Origin: Warburgia ugandensis
Taxonomy: Eukaryota; Streptophyta; Magnoliopsida; Canellales; Canellaceae
Length of the DNA: 64,000 bases
Assembly (NCBI GenBank): GCA_035236585.1
Contig: CP141128.1
Location: 37,926,684-37,990,683, forward strand
Direction of reading: 5' to 3'
Each line of letters opens with the position of its first letter. Position 1 is the first letter of the stretch. A program made the position numbers and the translations under genes. Of this stretch, positions 20,892 through 31,689 are shown piece after piece. A model generated the notes under the pieces. It did not search any database and was not told the origin of the DNA. It saw nothing but the letters and a program-made list of their open reading frames with translations.

Positions 20892-21403
20892 TCAAAAGAT
20901 CTCGGGGTGCTTTTCTCGCATTTTTGACTCCGATTCCCAAGTCTCTTCTTCCATGTGCGCATTTCTCCACAAAACTTGGATAAGTGTATGTCCTTGTTCC
21001 ACAGCTTCTTACTCTTACGATCCAGGATCTCAACTGGTCTTGTCTCTAGCTTGAGATCCTCCGTCAACTCTATGGGTACCTAGTTGATGACATGAGCAGG
21101 GTCAGGCACGTACCTCCTTAGCATAGATATATAGAATACATTATGCACTTCAGATAGCTGAGGGGGTAGTGCAATCCTATAGGCCACTTTTCCCACTTTC
21201 TCCAAGATTTCGAAAGGTCCTATGTACCACGGACTAAGCTTGCCTTTAATACCGAACCGCATAACTCCTTTAGTGGGAGATATCTTCAGGAAAACATGCT
21301 CTCTTATGTCAAATTCTAATGGTTTCCTCCTTCGATCAGCATAGCTCTTTTGTTGGCTTTGAGCTGTGAGGAGGCGTCTTCTTATGAGTTTGACCTTCTC
21401 GGC
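20892..21403 (-). pseudogene. Integrase C-terminus and chromodomain (A2), frameshifted
   Basis: The frame 21262-21080 carries the GPY/F-type module of Ty3 integrases (SPWYIGPFEIL, then a YRIALP block and LRRYVPDP). Next comes a chromodomain. Its first strand (LETRPVEILDRKSKK, about 21055-21010) is in one frame, and the second half (a VLWRN block, EEETWE, ending in HPEIF and a TGA at 20894-20892) is in another, so a single-base shift splits it near 20975. Chromodomains of this type bind histone marks and direct insertion to heterochromatin. Upstream, 21403-21263 is linker with a stop after the QSELVEQ segment. It is the last part of pol. Confidence 0.75.
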
Positions 21404-21777
21404 TCATTGCTCCACCAGCTCGGACTGGAGCACCCTGGACTCTCCAACTTCACTCCAACTGGTGGGTGATCGACAGGGTCTCCCATAGAGCGCCTCGTAT
21501 GGAGCCATGCCAATGCTCAACTGAAAGCTATTGTTGTACGCGAACTCTACTAGTGGTAGGTTTTCATCCCAGCTTTGCTTCCAATCGAGGGCACAGGTTC
21601 GCAACATATCTTCGACTATCTGGATCGTGCTCTCTAACTGTCCATTGGTCTGTGGATGGATGGCTGTGCTGTAGTTCAAGGAAGATCCTAAGGATTTTTG
21701 GACGGACTTCCAGAGTTGTGAAGTGAAGCAGCTATACCTATCTGAAGTGATACTAAGGGGTATGCCATGTAAACTTA
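21404..21777 (-). pseudogene. Integrase catalytic core, second half (A2)
   Basis: This is the continuation of pol after a single-base frameshift at about 21782. The region near 21730 gives the SDR segment with the second catalytic aspartate. The open piece 21679-21404 carries HPQTNGQLES with the glutamate of the D,D-35-E triad, then an FAYNNSF block and ALYGRPCRSP. These are standard features of Ty3/gypsy integrase. All three acidic residues can be seen, but the frame is broken between the first and second. Confidence 0.8.
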
Positions 21778-23289
21778 CTATCTCTTTATGTATAGCTGCA
21801 ATAGGCTGTTGGTGGATTGGGTATGGCGTATAGGAAGGAAATGGGCTGTCTTAGTTAATTTATCAACAATTACCCAGATCATGTCATGACCCTTAGAGGT
21901 CTTGGGTAACCCTACGATGAAGTCCATGGTAATATGGTCCCATTTCCATTTGGGTAACTCAAGGGGTTGTAACAATCCCACAGGTCTTTGATGTTCAGCC
22001 TTTACTTGTTGACATGTTAGACACTTTGCCACAAATTCCCATATGTCTCTTTTCATACTATCCCACCAATATTGTCTCTTTAAGTCTTGATACATCTTAG
22101 TTCCTCCCGGGTGTATAGTATACTTAGACCGATGAGCCTCTTTTAAGATTTCTTGTTTTAACTCTTCATTAGTCGGTACCACTAATCTTCCTTGCACGTA
22201 GATGCTACCATCTTCCCTTTTAGTAAACCCTGGTTTTCTTATGAAAGCTTGTATATCTGGATCTCCCTTCTGTTCTTGCTTAACCTTTTCATTAACAGCT
22301 GACTTTATTGTTAGACCTGCCATAACAATCTTGTGCTTACTTATATTTGGTTTCCATGTGATTACTTCTTGTAATAGCTTCCATCTCTTAGTTAATAAAC
22401 TTGCACACATCCCTTGGGTTTTTCTACTTAATGCATCAGCTACCACATTAGCTTTTTCAGTGTGATAATGAATGGAGAAGTCATAGTCTTTTAAGTATTC
22501 CATCCATCTTCTTTGTCGCATGTTTAAGTCTTGTTGGGAAAAGATATATTTAAGACTCTTATGATCTGTAAAAACTTCAAACTTTTTCCCATATAAATAA
22601 TGTCTCCAGATTTGCAAGGCAAAGACTATAGCTGCTAATTCCAAGTCATGGGTCGGGTAATTGACTTCATGCTTCTTGAGTTGCTGAGAAGCATAAGCAA
22701 TTACCTTCCCATGTTGCATAAGTACGCAGCCTAGTCCTTGTTGCGAGTTATCGCTGTATATCTCAAATCCGCCACTTCCCCAAGGTAAGGTAAGGACAGG
22801 TGCTGTAGTTAACCTTCTTTTTAGTTCCTGGAAGCTTTCCTCACATTTATTAGTCCATTCGAATCTTGTGTCTTTCCTGGTTAGCTTAGTTAGAGGTAAA
22901 GCAATTTGTGAAAAACCCTCGATGAATCTCCTGTAATATCTGGCAAGTCCTAAGAAGCTTCTTATTTTTGTGACTGTCTTAGGTCTTTCCCATTTCTGTA
23001 TTGAGTTAACCTTAGCGGGGTCAACTGCTATGCCATCCTGAGAAATAATGTATCCTAAGAAATTAACCTTTTCCAGCCAAAACTCACACTTACTGAATTT
23101 TGCATATAACTTGTGTGCTCGTAGGGTGCTTAATGTTATCCTTAGATGTTCCTTATGGTCTTCAGGAGTTTCGGAATATATCAAGATATCATCCACAAAC
23201 ACTATGATGAATTTATCTAAGTACTCCTTGAACACCCTATTCATGAGGTCCATAAACACGGCTGGAGCATTAGTTAAACCAAAGGACAT
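21778..23289 (-). pseudogene. RT palm, RNase H and integrase N-terminus (A2)
   Basis: An open stretch of 503 codons. Residues 1-10 are the FGLTNAPA motif and FVDD at residues 31-34 is the polymerase active site (YxDD family). RNase H follows, with [10 protein letters not shown] (first aspartate kept), DLELAAI (glutamate) and FTDHKSL (aspartate), closing with ADALSRK. The integrase zinc finger is a His-His-Cys-Cys module around [11 protein letters not shown] and CLTCQQ. The first catalytic aspartate of the core is in WVIVDKLTK. The frame ends by a one-base shift at about 21782. The upstream half of RT is in another frame, so this piece is not translated from a natural start. Confidence 0.9.
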
Positions 23290-23868
23290 TACTCTAAATT
23301 CATAATGGTCGTATTGAGTCCTGAAGGCTGTCTTGGGAATATCTTCTTCTCTAACTCAAAGTTGATGGTATCCGAATTGTAGATCAATCTTAGAGAAGAC
23401 TCTGGCTGATTGAAGTTGATCGAAAAGATCATCAATTAGGGGAAGGGGGTACTTATTCTTAATGGTGACCCTATTTAACATCCAATAGTCTACGCACAAT
23501 CTCATGGAGCCATCCTTTTTCTTAACAAAAAGGACTGGAGCTCCCCACGGAGATACGCTAGGTCGTATGAACCCTTTGTCAAGTAGTTCCAGTAACTGGG
23601 TCTTAAGTTCTTTTAGTTCTATAGGAGCCATTCGGTAAGGAGCTTTGGAAATGGGGGAAGTACTAGGTATAAGGTCAATGATAAACTCAATTTCCCTTGG
23701 TGGAGGTAGACCTGGTAAGTCCTCAGGGAATACGTCAAGAAATTCTCGGACTACCTCGACATCCTCTAGCTTTGGTTGGGGACTCTCGACAGATTCAATC
23801 TTGGCTAAGAAGAAAGGGCATCCCTGAGCAATGTGCTTAACTGCTTTCATGGTAGAAATAACACACAC
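23290..23868 (-). pseudogene. RT N-terminal part and linker (A2)
   Basis: Codons of 23868-23356 give the linker ([12 protein letters not shown]), then the RT fingers: a [14 protein letters not shown] block, [17 protein letters not shown] (the usual R after Y is W, in YWMLN) and a [13 protein letters not shown] block holding the first catalytic aspartate. A stop just after QL (near 23356) and a frame change before 23289 separate it from the palm. A1 matches only the beginning of this piece. Confidence 0.9.
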
Positions 23869-25294
23869 TCCAGAATAATCCTTTCTTCCTTAGAGGGTGA
23901 AAGTGTCTCCATGCGGTAGGGTAAAAGTGACATGCTTCTGGTGGCAATCAACAAAGGCTTGATGAAAGGCTAGCCAGTCCATACCTAGGATGATGTCGAA
24001 GTCATTCATATCTAAGTGAATGAGATTGGTATGTAGCAAATGATCCTTGATCAAAATGGGGACATCCTAAAGATAAGAATAGGTGGGAAGTGCCTGGCCT
24101 ACAGGAGTTATGACTTCTAGAGTGAAGTCCAGGTCTTGTGGTATAATGTCCAAGGATGATGCAAATTCCCGGGATATGAAAGAATGAGTGGAGCCTGTAT
24201 CGAATAGAACTTTAGCAGGTGTATCATAGATAGAAAGAATACCTTCAACTACTGCATTTGAAGCCTGGGCTTGACTGGAAGTGAGGGCAAAGACACGTCC
24301 TTGGCTTTTTGGAACTTGATCTTCTTTACGCTCTTGTACTTTCCTTTTAGGACAATTACTAGCAAAATGTCCTAATTCTCCACAACTATAGCAAGTGATG
24401 TTGAAAGTGGGACATGGTTTGCCTAAGTGATTCCTGTTACACCTAGCGCATGTCTTCTAGTCTGGTCTTCTTCCTTTGTTTTCAAACGGCTTCTTGAAAG
24501 GTGGCCTGGGTCCAGATGACTGAAATGGTCTCTTTCCTTTATTTCTCATGGTGTTGATGTTCTTAGTTTCCTTTATTTCCTAGTTCCTTTGATAATCTTT
24601 TTCATATAGGGAGGCCATCTCTACTGCTTTGGCTACTGTGGAAGGTTGGAAACCTAGAACTCTGTTCCTGAGTCCTGGGTTGAGTCCATCTACAAATCTT
24701 TCTGCCGCATCTTCCTCATCAACACAAGCACGTGGTGCAAATCTTCGGAGGCTGATGAATCTATTTTCATACTGTTGGACAGTCATATTTCCTTGTTCTA
24801 AGTCCATAAATTCCTTTTCCTTCTGTTTTCTTACGTGGTTAGGATAATATTTGTCATTAAAGACCTTTTTAAATTCTTCCCATCCTATTGTTTCTCGTTG
24901 GTCAAAATAAGTCCTTTCTACTATTTCACACCAAAAGGTAGCCTCTCCCCTAAACACAAATGTGTCCATGGGTACTTTTCTTTCTTCAGCTATGTTCATG
25001 GCTTTAAATATCTTTTCAATATCAATTAACCATTTTTTCAGCTATAGATGCTTCATCTTCTCCTGTGAATGAGGGACCTAATTTCTAAAACCTTTCTAAA
25101 TAAACCTCAGACCTATCTATCGCTTTATCAGGGGAAGGATCTAGTGTGGTAGGGGTTTGGCTTTGACTATTCATGTATTGTCCCATATTTTGTAGGAATT
25201 GCTGGAACAATTCAGCCATCCCATTGCCCGACCCCGTGGAGTCCACTGGTGGGGCTTCAGGTCTTGGAACATTGCTGCCTTTCTTCGTAGGCAT
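23869..25294 (-). pseudogene. Gag-protease pseudogene (A2)
   Basis: The ATG at 25294 starts a frame of 69 codons that ends at YLERF through a frameshift. The capsid continues in 24999-24580 (blocks ATFWCEIVERTYFD and RFVDGLNPGLRNRV). Further left the zinc knuckle at 24393-24352 is intact (CYSCGELGHFASNC). The protease motif DTGS at 24201-24190 is intact too, unlike A1. Lesions include a TAG in place of the expected tryptophan just before the knuckle, a TAG in the protease region (about 24068) and a TAA near 23893. A1 lacks these particular stops, so the two copies decayed separately. Confidence 0.85.
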
Positions 25295-25349
25295 CTGTAA
25301 TCACAAGGTAATTCACCAAACATTAGTATGTGTTATCCTATTACCCCTT

Positions 25350-26879
25350 ACTCTTTTGGGCACTTTAACATCGTTTGGTAACCCTCAAGGACATGCAATT
25401 TTTCAAGAACTGAATGCTTCATAAATCATACAATGTATGCAATTGTTTGCAAAACATATCTATGCATAATGTATATGCAATTATTTGTAAAACATATCTA
25501 TGCATAAAGCATTTATCATATGTATGCTGAATTAAGTCATGCTAAACAAGTTATATAACTTATACTTGAAACATGCATAAAACAATCGTGGCTCTTTTAA
25601 AAAGTCTAGTAGCGATAGAGCACCTACTTGGCTAGGTTGCACTAATCCCCTTGTCCTTGTATGCTCCTAAACATGTTTTAGGGAAACAAGGTCAGTTTGG
25701 CCTATTTGTATAGTTTTTAAAGTGGTTGATCTTACTACTTAGGCATTAAGGGTTCATCCCCATGCCTATGGGTGTCCTACGGTCCTAATTGGGCCTTGGT
25801 ATCATCAAGTTTACAAAGATTTAGTGGCCCCACGCCACTATCATAGTCTAAGGGTCATGCCTACCTTAGATTGGGCCTTGATCAGATATTTTAAGGTTTG
25901 GATGTGTCCGCGTCGTTGACACGGACACAACGCCTTTCGCGACGCCTCAATTGGAGCCCTAGATCTCAAGTTATAGCCTTTTTAATGCTGAGTGTACATA
26001 AAAGGGTCAAACGAAACGAGGTGGGAGCCTAGGACACTAACGTGTCCCGCGTTAGCAGCATGCGCCTCAGCGGGCGCGTCTGCAGACGTGCTGGATTCCC
26101 GCCCGGCTTTTTCATTTGCGGGTGCGTCCGTGGTTTCTCTTGAATGCAGACGACGCGTTTCGTTCATTGGGGAACCGGGGCGTCCTTGGGACGCCCCTGT
26201 CGAACCAGTACGGCCCAGGGATTGTCCCTGGGTCCTTTGTGATGCTCTAGGGCTCTATTTTGCATGATTTTACATGCAAAAACTTAGGGAAACTTAACCT
26301 AGGACAAAGGGGAAGACGGGTTTTGAGGAATTTTAGGCATACTTGGTTTGTTGCCGGGTTTTTCTCCACGTTTCTCCTCTTGGTTGCTTATCCAAAATGA
26401 GTTTTTCCAAGCTTTTGGGCTGCCATTGGAGGCTCCCAAGAGCTCTATTTATAGAGCTATAAGAGGGTTCTGGAGGGGCTCTCACCACCCTTGAATGGCA
26501 GTGGAGAAACCTCCAAAATGATTGTGATTTCTCCTCCAAACACCGTTGTTCTAGAACCCTCTTGGAGGTTGAAGAAAGGGGGTGCTCGTATCAAAACGGG
26601 CCCCTATGTTTTCAGGCTAAATCCGTTTTTTAATGAAAATTACATTTTTGCCCCTGAACTTCAAAGGGCCATAACTTGCTCATTTTAACTCTATTTTGGG
26701 TGATTTTGGTCTTGTTGGATTCCTTTTTTCAAGACACACCTAATGGTACCATTTTTAGGACCAAATTTCTGGGTTCAGTTAGGGTAAATAGTGAAATGAC
26801 CAAAATACCCTTATCTCCAAAAAGTGTACTTTTCATTGCTAACTTGGGATTTCAATGTTACAAAATTGGAGTCATTACA
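25350..26879 (-). repeat. Truncated 5' LTR of A2 (about 1530 bp)
   Basis: It matches the 3' LTR from about 19332 to 20840. The gag leader runs to about 25350 and then joins directly into mid-LTR, so roughly 1000 bp of LTR and about 110 bp of leader with the primer site are gone. The end GAGTCATTACA is intact and followed by GCAAC. Relative to the 3' LTR it has extra GC-rich bases at about 26071-26110. Confidence 0.9.
26446..26453 (-). promoter_or_regulatory. TATA box of A2 5' LTR
   Basis: TATAAATA on the minus strand in the context CTATAAATAGAGC. This copy lies upstream of gag. Transcription from it would start near 26420 and run left through the truncated LTR into gag. Confidence 0.65.
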
Positions 26880-27108
26880 GCAACAATCCTGGCCTTCCTT
26901 TCTAGGGTTATACATCATTTGAGGGTTAGCATAAAAGATAATAAAAGGCAAAAGAATGGTGAGATAAGATATGTAGAAGAGGAAAGGAAAATATATGCTT
27001 TTTGGATATGATTTTCAAGGATATTAGGTGAGAGAAAGATGTGATAAGAAAAGAAAAATAGAATAGAGAGAATGAAGAAGGATAAGGGAAATCTAAGGGA
27101 GGTATCTA
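26880..27108 (+). mobile_element. Athila-type LTR B2, part 2, with right TSD of A2
   Basis: It starts with GCAAC (26880-26884), the second copy of the A2 target duplication. Homology to B1 continues straight across the insertion: AATCCTGGCCTTCC here follows the same purine-rich run that in B1 precedes CCAATCCTCCC at about 3638. It is cut again at 27109 by element C. The last bases, ATCTA, are the likely target duplication of C. Confidence 0.55.
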
Positions 27109-27925
27109 TGTGATGACCTTAGTTTTTATAATGCAATTTTAAAATAACAAGCTTTCACTTACGAGATCGATCTCTATTTTTAAAACAATTATTCAAAATG
27201 AATGCACCAAAAATTTTCTTTTATTTGAAACTCTTTCACAAAAACCCCGAGTGTCATTAATTAATCTCAATAAACAGATAATGAATCATGTTGTGGAAAT
27301 TTTTGGACAAAATATAAAAATGAATAATTACCATTCCTAAGATTGTTAATTCACAGCCCAAGTTACAAATAATTACTTATAATCAATTTTACATCAAATA
27401 CTAAAAGGATCACTCAATATGAAATCTGGTACAATTATTTCCTCACTTAGCCTTACATTTGCTAACTTTAATGTAGCACAACACTCTCTGAAGCTCCTTC
27501 TAATAGTACTTTGTAAGATCTGAAAAATAATGGATTTGGTTGAGTATTCATCATAATCAGTAGGTGACCTGATACAACTAATTTGAAAACACAACATGCA
27601 AGAGACGTAATTTCAAGAAAAGTAATAAGATAATGCAATTTTGTTTTGTGTAACCATGGATATTTATGCATAAATTATAAAACTCATTTACACATTTCCA
27701 AACCATGGAACTTTTATCGAATCCATTAAGTAGCAATATAAACATTAGGAAAATAGTAGCAGTCAATCAATTCATGCACTAGAATTCTAGGCGAACACAT
27801 CAAGCCAACTACTCAAAATCAATAATTCGTACAATAGTAATAATTACTAAAAATCTTAAAGTAGTAATCCATCAAATCAAATGATAGAATTTCAAACCCA
27901 CAATAGATCTCATGAATGTGGATAT

Positions 27926-28000
27926 CTCGGCGAACACATCAAGCCGATGGGTCGATGAACATATCAAGCCGGCAGGTTGGCAAACACATCAAACCGACTG
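27926..28000. repeat. 25 bp tandem repeat, three copies
   Basis: Units 27926-27950, 27951-27975 and 27976-28000 share the core GAACACATCAAGCCG with small changes. A lone related unit is at 27789 (GCGAACACATCAAGCC). It lies in the part of C that is not inverted. Confidence 0.8.
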
Positions 28001-28154
28001 GTCATGAGTACGCATCTACGACCATCTCAATGCAATATGCATATCGATATCAAAATTGAAATCATAGGGTCAACTATGCTCACGACCAAAACCTATTCTT
28101 AAATCATGTGTCTTCAGTATTTAGAGACCAACCCACCATAGCCTCCACGATGAC

Positions 28155-29705
28155 TATGGATATGTCCTCAAAAAGGGTGCCGTGAATACCTCCAGTGGTC
28201 GTCCCTGTTTACCACAGCAGTCAAGGAAGGGACAATGCCATTTTGGGAAATGATACCTACCACCTTTGGTGGTTAGAGGTTGGGAGGCCAATCCCGTACA
28301 TAAACAACTTCTCAACATAGTGCCCACTAGGCTCATTAGCCCGAAAAAAGATTTATACATATAATTCAAATCTCAATCATTGTAAATCTTGCAATTTATG
28401 CAAATAGTTTCAAAACATGCGAGCAATGCATACATAAAATCTATTCAATGCAAGCAATTGCATTCAAGACCATAAATCATAAAGACAATTTCGCATGCTC
28501 GTTATAAGAATATCATATATAAAAAAAGCATACTAAACATGGTAATAGAGTCGAGTAAATCAATTAGATTTTGGAATGCATTTGAAAACTTAGTAGTATT
28601 AGACTACCTACCCCGAAAGATGTCACTTAATTCTTGTCCTCCTTTAGTTTAAATCCTAGAACTTCTTCAAGGTCTTTATGGTATCCTATACATAAGAATC
28701 TAACTATTATTTCCCGATCATTAATTAGGTTCATAGCTTAATGGCCTAGATCATCTATTTAGACTCCGATCTCATCCACAAGTGATCAGATCTATGATCT
28801 GAGAGTGATCATCCATAATTGAGGATTGAATTGGACATTTGAAGCTTATAAGCTATCCAATAGACCACTTATTAGGTTCAGATCATCTTTGATCTAGCAG
28901 ATCTATGAGATTCCTAGGGTTTTTAGGCCATAAGTAGATAAAATCATTCTTTGATCCTAGATTTTATTGTACAATTAGGTTTGCATCATTGATACGATTT
29001 AATGGACCTTTTAGATCATTAATTAGAGTTGTATAGCTCTTAAAATTGAAGATTTTGTGATTCAGGCCTATTTAACGGTCCATATTGAAATTATGAATCC
29101 AAAACAGGGTTACCGGTGATGACTGGCCGTCGTCGGAGATGATGATTGGCATGACAGTCGCCGATGACATTTTCTAGGTGGATTGACTCCTAATTAAAAG
29201 GATTTGTAGATCACGCTCTTACCTTCACTCCTGTTAAGTTTGGCGTCATTTCATGGTCATTTGATGCCGGTAAACGTGGATTTTTTTATCGAACTATCGC
29301 CAAAAAACTCTATGTTGCCAGATTAGAATCTTCATCCAATAGCCGATAAAATCTACTCCAATGGTGAAATAGATGGAGGGGTTTTGATCATCTTTTCAAC
29401 AGAAATACAGCGGCGATGTCTGATCTTCAATCCACTGCTGCTAAAACGACTGTCATAGGCCAAACAGTAACCGTAGTTACAATTGCTGAAAAAAAATGGA
29501 GAACATGTGGTCAGAGGAAGAGGAGAAGATCAGGGATTGATCTGAGGTGTGATGGGGAAGAGGAGAGAATGATTTATAGGGCAGTGCACCACCCTTTTTG
29601 GTAGTGCTGCCGCCATAACAATGATTGGCACCCACCGTCTTCTTCGGCGCCGACACGATTTTCAATGTCGACGTGGTTCCGTTGCCGATGCAATTTTTGG
29701 TGCCA
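28155..29705 (+). repeat. Long inverted repeat, left arm
   Basis: It is complementary to 29986-31505 in reversed order. Landmarks: GTGCCGTGAATACCTCCAG (28179) pairs with CACTGGAGGTGTTCACGG (31479), GATTGACTCCTAATTAAAAG (29182) pairs with TTTTAATTAGGAGTCAATC (30475), and TCTGATCTTCAATCCACTG (29419) pairs with GGTTGATTGAAGATCAGA (30240). By eye identity is roughly 85 percent. The spacer between the arms is about 280 bases. Confidence 0.85.
29572..29579 (-). promoter_or_regulatory. TATA box in forward LTR copy of C
   Basis: CTATAAAT on the minus strand in a CCCTATAAATC context. It would drive transcription leftward, out of the left arm. It is one of three copies of this box in C. Confidence 0.5.
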
Positions 29706-29985
29706 CCGCAATGCTACGTGGTGATGACGTGGTGCTGATATGGGTGATGACACATGGATGACATGGTTATGACGTAATGGGGGTGCCATTAACAAAACAG
29801 CCCCATATGCTTTTTTTAATTATCGAAATATCCTTCATCTTCCAATGCTCATAACTTTTTCATACAAACTCCCTTTTTAGTGTTCTTTGAGGCATTGAAT
29901 TCCATTTCTCATGTTGAATTTGGTTATGGAGATATTTTTAGAAAATTCTTTCTTTACATATTTTAAATAAAATAGAACATTTATC

Positions 29986-31505
29986 TGAAGCTAGTGCCAA
30001 AAATTGCATCAATTTTAGAATGCATTGGAACCAAAAATTGTGTCAGCGCAGACCACTGTTGCGGTGGTGGCACTGCCAAAAAGGGTGGTGCACCACCCTA
30101 TAAATCCCCCTCTCCTCTTCCCCATTGCACCTCAGATCAATCCTTGATCTTCACCTCTTCCTCCAACCACCTATTCTCCATTTTTTTTAGCAACTGTAAC
30201 TACGGTTATTGTTTGGCCTACAACAGTCATCTGAGTAGTGGTTGATTGAAGATCAGACATCGTCGTTGGATTCCTCGTGAAAAGGTGATTAAAACCCCTC
30301 CATCTATTTCAGCATTGGAGCAGATTTTACAAGCAATCGATGAAGATTCTAATCTGGCGGCATAGAGTTTTTTGGCTATAGTCCGACCAAAAAATCCACG
30401 TTTACCAGCATCAAATGACCATGAAATGATGCCAAACTTAATAGGAGTGAAGGTAATACCTGATCCACAAACCCTTTTAATTAGGAGTCAATCCAACCTA
30501 CAAAATGTCACCGGTGACTGTCATGCTAGTCACCTTCTTCGACTATGGCTAGTCATCACCAATAACCCTATTTTGGATCTAGAATTTCAATTTGGACCAT
30601 TAAATAGGCCCGAATCATAAAATCTTCAATGTCAGGAGCTATATAACTCTGATTAACAATCTAGAAGGTCTGTTAGAATCATATTAATGACACGGACCTA
30701 ATTGTTCAATAAAATCTAGGATCAGAGAATGATTTTATCTATTTATGGCCTAAAAATCCTAGGAATTTCAGAGATCAGCTAGATTAAAGATGATCTAAAC
30801 CTAATAAGTGGTCTATTGGATAGTTTAGAAGCTTTAAATATCTAATTCACCACTCAATTATGGATGATCACTCTTAAATCATAGATCTGATCACTTATGG
30901 ATGGGATCAAAGTCTAAATAGATGATCTAGTCCATTAAGCTATAAACCTAATTAATGATTAGGAAATAATAGTTAGAATATTATGTACAGGACACCATAA
31001 TGACCTTGAAGAAGATCCAAGATTTAAAATAAAGAAGGATAAGAATTAAGTGACATCTTTCAAAGTAGGTAGTCTGATACTACTAAGTTTTCAAATGCAT
31101 TCCAAAATCTAATTGATTTACTTGACTCTATTACCATGTTTAGTATGTTTTTTTGAGATATGATATTCTTATAATGAGCATGCGGAATTGTCTTTATGAT
31201 TTATGGCCTTGAATGCAATTGCTTGCATTGAATAGATTTTATGTATGCATTGCTCTCATGTTTTGAAACTATTTGCATAAATTGCATGATTTACAATGAT
31301 TGAGATTTGGATTGTATGTATAAATCTTTTTTTAGGCTAATGAGCCTAGTGGGCACCATGCTGAGAGGTTGTTTATGTACGGGGTTGGCCTTTTGGCCTC
31401 TAACCACTAAAGGTGGTAGGTATCATTGCCCAAAATGGAATTGTCCCTTCCTCAACTGGTATGGTAAATAGGGACGACCACTGGAGGTGTTCACGGTGCC
31501 CTTTT
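29986..31505 (-). repeat. Long inverted repeat, right arm
   Basis: Reverse-complement copy of 28155-29705. It ends at TGCCCTTTTCAAGG, where forward-orientation LTR sequence resumes (AATGTCTGATCTTC at 31518). Its own TATA box (30098-30105, plus) points right. Confidence 0.85.
30098..30105 (+). promoter_or_regulatory. TATA box in inverted LTR copy of C
   Basis: CTATAAAT, followed by a CCCCCTCTCCTC stretch, faces right. With the box at 29572-29579 it makes a divergent pair about 520 bases apart. Confidence 0.5.
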
Positions 31506-31681
31506 CAAGGAATCTAGTGGCAATGTCTGATCTTCAATCCATCGATGCTCAAATGACTATCGTAGGCCAAATAGTAATCATAGTTATAGTCACAAAAAAA
31601 AAAAAATGGAGATCCAGTGGCCAGAGGAAGAGGAGAAGATCGAGGATTGATTTAAGGTGCAATGAAAAAGAGGAGAGGGGG

Positions 31682-31689
31682 ATTTATAG
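31682..31689 (-). promoter_or_regulatory. TATA box just outside the inverted repeat
   Basis: CTATAAAT on the minus strand in the second forward LTR copy. A transcript starting about 30 bases left of it would read the whole right arm, the spacer and the left arm, and could fold into a long hairpin. Activity is not known. Confidence 0.5.

Larger units (their letters stand above)
18331..26879 (-). mobile_element. Tekay/Del-like Ty3/gypsy element A2, defective
   Basis: On the minus strand: truncated 5' LTR (26879 to about 25350), gag-protease, RT, RNase H, integrase, chromodomain, polypurine tract (20853-20841) and intact 3' LTR (20840-18331). The target duplication GCAAC is on both sides. A chromodomain at the integrase C-terminus, a LTR above 2 kb and (in sister A1) a tRNA-Met primer point to the Tekay/Del lineage of chromoviruses. 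A2 lost about 1.1 kb including the primer site and the first part of its 5' LTR. Coding regions carry several stops and frameshifts, so it cannot move on its own. Confidence 0.9.

Noticed and set aside
27926..28000. CRISPR-like spaced repeats
   Set aside because: Units are directly contiguous 25 bp tandem copies without unique spacers, inside a plant LTR.
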